Shown here piece after piece: positions 15,904 through 20,864 of a stretch of 20,864 bases of DNA. Position 1 is the stretch's first letter. Each line of letters opens with the position of its first letter. The DNA lies in the IMG/VR virus record IMGVR_UViG_3300048509_000016, positions 1 through 20,864 of that record; one strand, given 5' to 3'. The notes under the pieces are model-generated. The model searched no databases. It worked only from the letters and a program-made list of their open reading frames with translations, and was not told the origin of the DNA. The stretch is from a virus. The position numbers were made by a program, and so were the translations under genes.

Positions 15904-16069
15904 TTTCTTCCTCCTCTAGCTCTTGTTCAAACACGTCCAGTCTGTTGATTAGCTTGTCCTCAAACCTGTCCAGAATCTGTTCTGAGGTTATCTGTAGGGC
16001 CTCTAGTAGATCATCCGGATCAAAGGTTTTCAAGAGGCGTTCCTTAACTTCCTCTAGCGTTAGCGACAT
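15893..16069 (-). CDS. 58-aa acidic helical protein overlapping both neighbours
   Basis: ATG at 16069 lies 26 bases inside the end of the endonuclease gene and has AGGAG at 16080-16084. The stop (15895-15893) lies 11 bases inside the DUF3310 gene. The product is highly acidic and helical (SLTLEEVKERLLKTFDPDDL, then TSEQILDRFEDKLINRLDVF, ending QELEEEENEY). I recall close relatives in other podoviruses as uncharacterised proteins. It fills the whole 140-base gap between two certain genes, in the same strand and with a good ribosome site, so it is very likely real. A small DNA-mimic or protein-binding role is conceivable from the charge but not shown. Confidence 0.8.
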   Translation of the reverse strand: MSLTLEEVKERLLKTFDPDDLLEALQITSEQILDRFEDKLINRLDVFEQELEEEENEY

Positions 16070-16433
16070 AACTAATTAACTCCTGTAGTGTCTCTATATT
16101 ATACCATAGTATTTTCTCTTTGTCACACCATTGTGCCATAGTCATTTTTGCACCCTTACGTATTCTCTTGTTAGGCTGCATCAAAACAAAGATTAACTCT
16201 TGTCCTTCTGGGAGGCTGTCCCTGATGCTGGTGTATTTCTTGGTGTCTCCGTCTCTGAAATATCCTTTGCACTCAATAAGATATAAACCGCTAGCATCAA
16301 CGAAGTCAGGACGGTAGCTCCTAGAGATAGTGTAAGGAATAGTGAAAGGCTCATAGTTAAACTCCTGTAGTATTTTGGCGACATCTTCTTCAAACGTGCT
16401 TCTAAATGGTGATTTCTTGGACTTTCGGCTCAT
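16044..16433 (-). CDS. Endonuclease I-like Holliday junction resolvase (T7 gp3 type)
   Basis: T7 endonuclease I resolves branched DNA before packaging and breaks down host DNA. This 129-residue protein keeps its PD-(D/E)XK site: Glu15 (FRSTFEEDV, compared with FRSGLEDKV in T7), Asp43 (RPDF), then Glu54 and Lys56 (IECKG). The region after it (DGDTKKYTSIRDSLPEG, then FVLMQPNKRIRKGAKMT) also follows T7 gp3, including the basic loop. It is about 20 residues shorter than the 149-residue T7 protein, mainly at the C-terminus. The start lies 32 bases inside the upstream exonuclease gene, with a GAGGT site, so the two are coupled. Confidence 0.92.
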   Translation of the reverse strand: MSRKSKKSPFRSTFEEDVAKILQEFNYEPFTIPYTISRSYRPDFVDASGLYLIECKGYFRDGDTKKYTSIRDSLPEGQELIFVLMQPNKRIRKGAKMTMAQWCDKEKILWYNIETLQELISYVANARGS

Positions 16434-17265
16434 TGTGTACCTCTACTAAATAACGTGGACCGGTAGAATAAGCGAAGGCGCGAACGGACGGCCAGCATTC
16501 CTTTTTGTATGCACAGTATGAGCAACCTACGGCGAGTTTCTGGTTTCCACTCTTTCCATCGGCGATAGGCTCGTAGCATACGCCGGGTGGGGTTGGTTGC
16601 TCCACTAACTTTTTTACGTGGTCAATGCGCTCCTTGATGTCATAACTAATAAGATCATGGACAGGCGCTTGGGTATCCTCAGAGTCGTACATGAGGTACG
16701 TCAAATGCCCGTTCTGTTTGTCCATCGCTAACCATCCGAATTTAGTAGCACCTTCCGCATACGCATATCCCTTAATTTGACCAATGTATCCAAACGGGTC
16801 GTCATAAGCCAGAGTGCCGTCCTTGAATTTCCTGAACCCATACGTTGACACAGACTTAACATCAGTGACAATACCGTTGATTTTGCAGTCCATAGAGCCT
16901 GTAATGCCGTTAACCTCACACTTCTTTTGTTCATCAGTAACCTCGTGTCCTGCTGCTTTAGTCAAAAACAACAACATCTCTTCTATCAAGTGGCCGTACA
17001 GAAACTTAACGTAGGTGTGTCCTTGAATGTCGTCAGACTTCTCTACGTCGTTGTAGACGTTCCAGAGGTAACGGTCGTCACGTCCTATGTTAGACATACG
17101 TAGCTTACGTCCGTCCCTCTTTTTTCCGCCAAACTCGTTACGCATGAGTTCCTTGACATTCTCTCCGAACTTCTCAACACAAGCGTCAAAGTCCACATCG
17201 TCAGATACTTCTTTTGTCTCCATTAGTTTGTAAATGTCAGGGACTAAGTTGTATACGTTTTTCAT
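16402..17265 (-). CDS. PD-(D/E)XK exonuclease with four-Cys cluster (Cas4/RecB-like)
   Basis: The start is ATG 17265-17263, which overlaps the upstream stop (ATGA) and has AGGA at 17274-17277. An upstream ATG at 17319 would extend it by 18 residues into the preceding gene without a good site. The product has 287 residues. The nuclease core shows GHLIEEML (about 91-98), TGSMD with Asp126, DVK with Asp135 and Lys137, and QIKGYAYA (163-170), as in RecB/Cas4-type nucleases. Cys230, Cys248, Cys251 and Cys257 could hold an iron-sulfur cluster as in Cas4 and AddB, though all four are C-terminal. It takes the place of the unrelated T7 gp6 exonuclease, so a role in resection or host DNA breakdown is inferred. 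Confidence 0.85.
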   Translation of the reverse strand: MKNVYNLVPDIYKLMETKEVSDDVDFDACVEKFGENVKELMRNEFGGKKRDGRKLRMSNIGRDDRYLWNVYNDVEKSDDIQGHTYVKFLYGHLIEEMLLFLTKAAGHEVTDEQKKCEVNGITGSMDCKINGIVTDVKSVSTYGFRKFKDGTLAYDDPFGYIGQIKGYAYAEGATKFGWLAMDKQNGHLTYLMYDSEDTQAPVHDLISYDIKERIDHVKKLVEQPTPPGVCYEPIADGKSGNQKLAVGCSYCAYKKECWPSVRAFAYSTGPRYLVEVHNEPKVQEITI

Positions 17266-17729
17266 TGGTAGTTTCCTACTATACCAGAGACAACCTCTTG
17301 GGCTTGTTCCGGTGTGCATTTAAACCACTCACTACGCCTTTCGTACAACTTATGTAGCTCAGTGTGTGATTCTGACTCTGCGGCCCTGCGGTCGCTAACG
17401 TTCCACTTATAGTTTAACACATAATCCCTAAAAGGTGAAGAGGTTTGATAGTTATTTAACCTGTCCTCTGAGTCAATAGCCATTCCTACTTTGACCCACT
17501 CAGGGAAATTAGGGTTGACAACGACGTACACTTGGCCCTCTACGCTGGACTCGTACTTCGATAGACTACTGAATGCAGCGGCTTCAAAGTTCTTGTATCG
17601 ACCGGGCTTATGCAAAGGGTGAGACTTGGGTATGTACTTGCCGTTTACGAACATCTTAGTCTGATCCCGTTTCCATACAGACTCTGGGTTGTCCTTGTAG
17701 TACTTGCCCTCTCCTCTCTTATAGTTCAT
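17262..17729 (-). CDS. T5orf172 / GIY-YIG-superfamily protein
   Basis: The start is ATG 17729-17727, with AAGGAG at 17737-17742 overlapping the polymerase stop codon; a longer reading from 17795 would sit inside the polymerase gene. The product has 155 residues. A basic N-terminal part (about 1-60) precedes a domain at about 65-152 with the T5orf172/Mug113 pattern: GQVYVVVNPNFPEWVKVGMA, RLNNYQTSSP, the helix AESESHTELHKLYE, and SEWFKCTPEQAQEVV. This family belongs to the GIY-YIG superfamily; some members cleave or bind DNA. It sits between polymerase and exonuclease, so it either serves DNA metabolism or descends from a homing nuclease. Confidence 0.85.
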   Translation of the reverse strand: MNYKRGEGKYYKDNPESVWKRDQTKMFVNGKYIPKSHPLHKPGRYKNFEAAAFSSLSKYESSVEGQVYVVVNPNFPEWVKVGMAIDSEDRLNNYQTSSPFRDYVLNYKWNVSDRRAAESESHTELHKLYERRSEWFKCTPEQAQEVVSGIVGNYQ

Positions 17730-17736
17730 AGTTGCT

Positions 17737-17742
17737 CTCCTT
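17737..17742 (-). promoter_or_regulatory. Ribosome binding site overlapping the polymerase stop codon
   Basis: AAGGAG on the minus strand lies seven bases before ATG 17729 and shares bases with the polymerase TAA (17743-17741). It decides the shorter start of the T5orf172-type gene and links its translation to that of the polymerase. Confidence 0.75.
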
Positions 17743-19372
17743 AGTGGGTTTCTGCCCATGTTGTTCCAACTTGGTATTCTCCGTCGAGGGGGCATCTGAG
17801 GTTAAAGTGAACCCCTGCCGCCTTGAGGCATTCGACTGCAAGCCAACCGAACTTCTCTGCTTGGTCTGTAGCCACCTCCGACTGTACTTCATCATGTATG
17901 TTCCCTATAAACTTGTAGTCTAGTTTCCACTGCGGTGCGTAGTCGTCCAGTATGACTAGGGCCTTCTTCATCACGATGGCTCCTGCCGCCTGTAACAACG
18001 TATTCAATGCAGCATGTTCAGATCTAACTCTAAGTCTTCGTCCGTCAAGTCCTGTGAGATAGCCTCGCCCAGATGCTCGACCAACGCGTTCTCGTAGACT
18101 TTCAAGAGCAGGTGTATTTCGTAGAAATCGTTGTTTAAGATTTGCGCCGTCTCTTGGGCTTCCTCCAACGATACTTCCAATTTTTGCGTCTCCTGCTCCG
18201 TAAAGGAAAGCGTAGATGAAAGTCTTAGCTTGAGGTCTTGTTTCAAGCCCAGCAGCCATTTGGTTTCTTGTGTGAATGTCTTCGGTGAGAAGGACATTGG
18301 TAAACTCCTTGTCGTCCATGTAATGAGCCAACATACGTAGCTCAAGGCCACTAGCGTCAAAACCTACTAGCTTCTTACCCTCTGGTATAGTCCAGCATGA
18401 GCGACACTCTTTACCGTATAGGCTGTGTCCTGCTGGTACTTGTGCCATGTTAGGGCTTTGGTGGGTCATGCGTCCTGTTACTGCGCCGTTGCTAATGACA
18501 CGACCGTGGACTCTTCCGTCGTCCTGCACATGCTCCATCCATGAGTGTACCTGCGCGTATCTCTTTTGTAGCATCAAGTACTCACTGACGGACCTAGCCT
18601 CTGGAAGGTCAATAGTGGCTAGTACAGCCTCATCAACGATGGGATTCCCTTTCTCCGTAACTTTATCGAAGACCACACCAAGCGACGATAAACGCTTCGC
18701 AATTTGCTGCCTAGAGCCAACATTAAATACTTCGACTCTATCCTTAAGACGCTTACCGGTTTTCTCAGAATGGCGCTCGTGTACAATCGGAGGAAACTCC
18801 TCCTGAAGTTCTGCTTCAATTTCATTCATTCTCTCCTTGAATGTTGCTAGTAAATCCATACACTTGTATTGATCCAAGAGCCACCCGTTTTGTTCCTGTT
18901 GGTACACTACAAACTGTACCTTGTGTTCCAAGTCAATAGACTGTTGGTCAAAGTTTGTCATGTCCTTGGTCAACCGCCGGTGTACTGCTTCGGTGACTGC
19001 TACGTCTTGTATACAGTAGTCAATCATTTCCTGTGACAGTCTTGACCAGTCGTTGTGGTCGCCTTTTGGAAAGCCTAGTTCGTTGCCCCAGTTGCGCAAA
19101 GAGTGTCCACCGGACTTGCTTGGGTCAAACAAACGTGACAACACCAGAGTATCGACTATACGCTCAGGAGCCACAGAAAGCCCCCAGAGACGTTTTAACA
19201 CTGGGAGGTCATAACCTATCAGATTATGTCCACAGACGCTTACAGAACCTTCTAGAGCCTTACAGAGGGTGTTACGGTCGGTATGTACCTGTGAAACACC
19301 GTTTTCCCGTGTCACAACGCACCAGATGGTGTCTGGGTCTAAACCGTTGGCTTCAAGGTCAAGGTAGATCAA
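17741..19372 (-). CDS. T7-like family A DNA polymerase with proofreading exonuclease
   Basis: This is the replicative polymerase, 543 residues. The exonuclease domain has Asp5 and Glu7 (LDLEANG), Asp55 (HNLIGYD) and Asp123 (YCIQDV). The polymerase motifs are A (GFDASGLELR, Asp339), B (AKTFIYAFLYG with Lys383, Tyr387, Tyr391) and C (IHDEVQ, His493-Asp494). All align closely with T7 gp5, which has 704 residues. Most of the missing length falls where T7 has its thioredoxin-binding insertion; here only a short link (about 195-214) joins EFPP to VFNVGSRQQI. The start is TTG 19372-19370, giving MIYLDLEANG against T7 MIVSDIEANA, with GGAG at 19380-19383. It overlaps the helicase stop by three bases. 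Tyr387 equals E. coli Pol I residue 762, a choice associated with lytic phages. Confidence 0.96.
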   Translation of the reverse strand: MIYLDLEANGLDPDTIWCVVTRENGVSQVHTDRNTLCKALEGSVSVCGHNLIGYDLPVLKRLWGLSVAPERIVDTLVLSRLFDPSKSGGHSLRNWGNELGFPKGDHNDWSRLSQEMIDYCIQDVAVTEAVHRRLTKDMTNFDQQSIDLEHKVQFVVYQQEQNGWLLDQYKCMDLLATFKERMNEIEAELQEEFPPIVHERHSEKTGKRLKDRVEVFNVGSRQQIAKRLSSLGVVFDKVTEKGNPIVDEAVLATIDLPEARSVSEYLMLQKRYAQVHSWMEHVQDDGRVHGRVISNGAVTGRMTHQSPNMAQVPAGHSLYGKECRSCWTIPEGKKLVGFDASGLELRMLAHYMDDKEFTNVLLTEDIHTRNQMAAGLETRPQAKTFIYAFLYGAGDAKIGSIVGGSPRDGANLKQRFLRNTPALESLRERVGRASGRGYLTGLDGRRLRVRSEHAALNTLLQAAGAIVMKKALVILDDYAPQWKLDYKFIGNIHDEVQSEVATDQAEKFGWLAVECLKAAGVHFNLRCPLDGEYQVGTTWAETH

Positions 19373-20864
19373 AAGTCTGCTCCAATTTGAGGGTTTGCTA
19401 CTTCCTGCATTCTACCGGTGGTCCTGTCGTACTGTAGGTAACACGCTGGACCGGTCTCACCAGTGTAACGATTCTTCAGGACTCGAACAGTAGTCGTGTT
19501 CCTGATGTCTTCGTTAGTGTTCTGCTGGTCACGTTCCATGCCTATTACTATGTCTGACAGTTGTGCGATTGCCTGTGAACCTCGTAGTTCACCCAAGGAT
19601 ATCTGAGCACCGTCCTCGTGTGCCTTACCTTGGGATCGTTTAAGGTGTGAGACTAGGAATAAACTAATGCCTGTCTCTGCTACAAGCGTACGTAGCTTAG
19701 TCATTATTTCATCAATGGCTTTTCGTTCGTCTCCGGACTCTTGGGAAGACACGACGATGGACAGGTGGTCCAGTACGACATACCGGCAGTCCAAGGCCTT
19801 TGCCATGTAGCGAACACGGGCGAGCAAGTTATCTGTTGAAGTTGACCCCCAATGGTCGAATAGGTAGTAACGTCCTGTTCCCAGTGTGGCTTCCCAGAAG
19901 GGCCGAAGCTTGTCCACTGGCGTGTCCTCTTCCAAGTGTAAGGGCCTGTTTGCCGCCACCGACATGATACCAAGACTTGTTCGGGCCACGTCTTCTTCGA
20001 GGGCCAGCACCCCAATATTTCCTTCACATCGCTGTAGAAGGTCATACTCAATTTCTCTGATGAACTGTGACTTGCCCATACCACTACCGCTGGTGATCGT
20101 AACGAGTTCATACGGCCTATGCCCTCTGGTTATATGATTGAGGCCCTCCCAAGGGTACGGAATCGACTTGACCTGTCGTTTCTCAACGAGTTTGTCCCAC
20201 GTCTCCGTACCTGCAATGATGCCGTCAGGACGGTACACCTTAGCGTTCCACCATGCTTGGGTGAAGTCCTTAACACGGTTCGCCATGAGCATGTCACTGG
20301 CGTCCTTTAGTGGTAGCTTGCAGACCTTCAGCTTGTTAGGACTAAAGAGGTCCTTCACTGCGTCCACTGCTACGTCACCCGCCTTGTCATTATCAAAGCA
20401 TAGGACTACGTTTTCGTACCCTTCGAGCCACTCCAGTTGCTCCTTGATCTCCTTGGATGCGTTGTTAGCACCAGAGCGTAACGACACTACGTCGTACTGC
20501 TTATTAAACATCTCGTACACAGCGAGGGCGTCTAGCTCCCCTTCGGTGATTGTGATGTACTTGTTGTTGGTACACTGTTGTTGACCGAAGAAGCCAACAC
20601 CTGTCACGTCTCCAGAAGAACAGAAGCCCTTGGTTTTAACGTCACGGGACTTTGCAGCACTGACCTCCCCTGTGTCTAACTTATAGTAAGGGTAGTAGTG
20701 CCGAATGATTTCGCCCGTCTTGGAGTACTCCACAGTAACACCGAAGCGAGCGCAGGTCTCCTGTGAAAGCCTACGTTGTGGTATTGCCGCTACCGTACCG
20801 CCCATGCTCAGGGGTTTAGCTTTTGGCAGTTCCTGCTGTTGCGTTGTCATTGGTTTTTCGCCGT
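19369..20864 (-). CDS. T7 gp4-like primase-helicase (5' partial at right edge)
   Basis: This bifunctional enzyme makes primers and unwinds DNA as a hexamer. The visible frame has 493 residues from ATG 20850 and is open to the edge. Toprim motifs are TEGELDAL (Glu104) and FDNDKAG (Asp153, Asp155). RecA-type helicase motifs are SGSGMGKS (254-261), LEED (285-287), VVLDHLSIVVS (Asp361), VSHLK (His402) and ELRGSQAIAQLSD (Arg423). The T7 zinc-binding primer domain (first ~60 residues) is missing from the visible part. The edge residues GEKPMT resemble T7 GGKPMT, where the short form gp4B starts at Met64, so the gene probably continues outside. The C-terminus ends in Asp-Phe, as in T7, where the last Phe contacts polymerase and single-strand binding protein. 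The stop overlaps the polymerase start. Confidence 0.95.
   Translation of the reverse strand, partial: GEKPMTTQQQELPKAKPLSMGGTVAAIPQRRLSQETCARFGVTVEYSKTGEIIRHYYPYYKLDTGEVSAAKSRDVKTKGFCSSGDVTGVGFFGQQQCTNNKYITITEGELDALAVYEMFNKQYDVVSLRSGANNASKEIKEQLEWLEGYENVVLCFDNDKAGDVAVDAVKDLFSPNKLKVCKLPLKDASDMLMANRVKDFTQAWWNAKVYRPDGIIAGTETWDKLVEKRQVKSIPYPWEGLNHITRGHRPYELVTITSGSGMGKSQFIREIEYDLLQRCEGNIGVLALEEDVARTSLGIMSVAANRPLHLEEDTPVDKLRPFWEATLGTGRYYLFDHWGSTSTDNLLARVRYMAKALDCRYVVLDHLSIVVSSQESGDERKAIDEIMTKLRTLVAETGISLFLVSHLKRSQGKAHEDGAQISLGELRGSQAIAQLSDIVIGMERDQQNTNEDIRNTTTVRVLKNRYTGETGPACYLQYDRTTGRMQEVANPQIGADF
19380..19383 (-). promoter_or_regulatory. Ribosome binding site for the TTG start of DNA polymerase
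   Basis: GGAG on the minus strand lies seven bases before TTG 19372-19370, inside the end of the primase-helicase gene. The N-terminal match to T7 polymerase supports this rare start. Confidence 0.7.

Noticed and set aside
17266-17319. Longer start for the exonuclease at 17319
   Set aside because: It would overlap the upstream gene by 58 bases. ATG 17265 overlaps the upstream stop in the usual ATGA way and has its own AGGA site.
17730-17795. Longer start for the T5orf172-type protein at 17795
   Set aside because: It would place 22 codons inside the polymerase gene, while ATG 17729 has a perfect AAGGAG at the right distance.
19033-19437. 134-codon open frame on the plus strand
   Set aside because: It is antisense to the exonuclease domain of the polymerase and the end of the helicase, with no recognisable motif or suitable context.
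20138-20584. 148-codon open frame on the plus strand
   Set aside because: It lies wholly antisense to the conserved primase-helicase and encodes Ser/Leu-rich sequence without recognisable features.
1-20864. tRNA genes, CRISPR arrays, insertion sequences, integrase or attachment sites
   Set aside because: Reading through both strands, I saw no cloverleaf with a CCA end in the short gaps, no spaced direct repeats, no transposase and no recombinase. The dense coding leaves almost no room for them.
1-20864. Single-subunit phage RNA polymerase and its promoters
   Set aside because: No such gene is in the window and no repeated promoter-like sequence was seen in the gaps between genes. It may lie outside, or the phage may use host polymerase.

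Overview
The window looks like about half of the genome of a lytic, short-tailed (podovirus) double-stranded DNA phage of a Gram-negative, probably marine, bacterium. The evidence is a T7-type replication set (primase-helicase, family A DNA polymerase, endonuclease I), podovirus tail adaptor and nozzle proteins, a row of ejection-type proteins, a tail fibre ending in an S74 self-cleaving chaperone, and a vitamin B12-dependent ribonucleotide reductase. A class II reductase next to T7-like replication genes, with no single-subunit RNA polymerase visible, recalls the Cobavirus/Zobellviridae type of roseophages and other marine podoviruses. That placement is inference and could not be tested here. 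No integrase, repressor, tRNA, CRISPR array or insertion sequence was seen.

Plus strand, 1-13421 (virion and lysis genes, reading rightwards): a tail fibre cut by the left edge (1-3015); a chain of small overlapping genes (a conserved 102-aa phage protein, a GTG-started 55-aa protein, an XhlA-like coiled-coil/membrane protein and a three-helix holin of the gene-transfer-agent type); a 550-aa unknown, probably virion, protein with a 34-residue tandem duplication; the tail adaptor; the tail nozzle; then four Ala/Gln-rich proteins (279, 417, 526 and 598 aa) read as internal or ejected virion proteins. Terminase, portal, capsid and endolysin genes are not in the window.

Minus strand, 20864-13434 (replication and nucleotide metabolism, reading leftwards): a primase-helicase cut by the right edge, the DNA polymerase, a T5orf172/GIY-YIG-type protein, a PD-(D/E)XK exonuclease with a four-Cys cluster, a T7-type endonuclease I, a 58-aa acidic protein, a DUF3310 protein, a small exported protein, and an adenosylcobalamin-dependent ribonucleotide reductase. 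Most junctions overlap or are a few bases apart, so this is read as one operon with translational coupling. It would open the duplex, copy it, resect and resolve DNA (possibly host DNA) and supply dNTPs.

The two transcription units converge at 13421/13434. The only separation is a GC-rich hairpin whose loop contains the stop codon of the last virion gene. It probably serves as a terminator, best placed for the leftward operon. No stretch over 300 bases lacks a gene; the longest gaps are about 30-35 bases.

The points most worth a second look are: three very small or hidden features (55-aa and 58-aa genes, stop-codon terminator); TTG starts on both the polymerase and the reductase; a T7-like polymerase that lacks most of the thioredoxin-binding insertion; a possible T7 gp4B-like internal start in the primase-helicase; and the large unassigned last virion protein.
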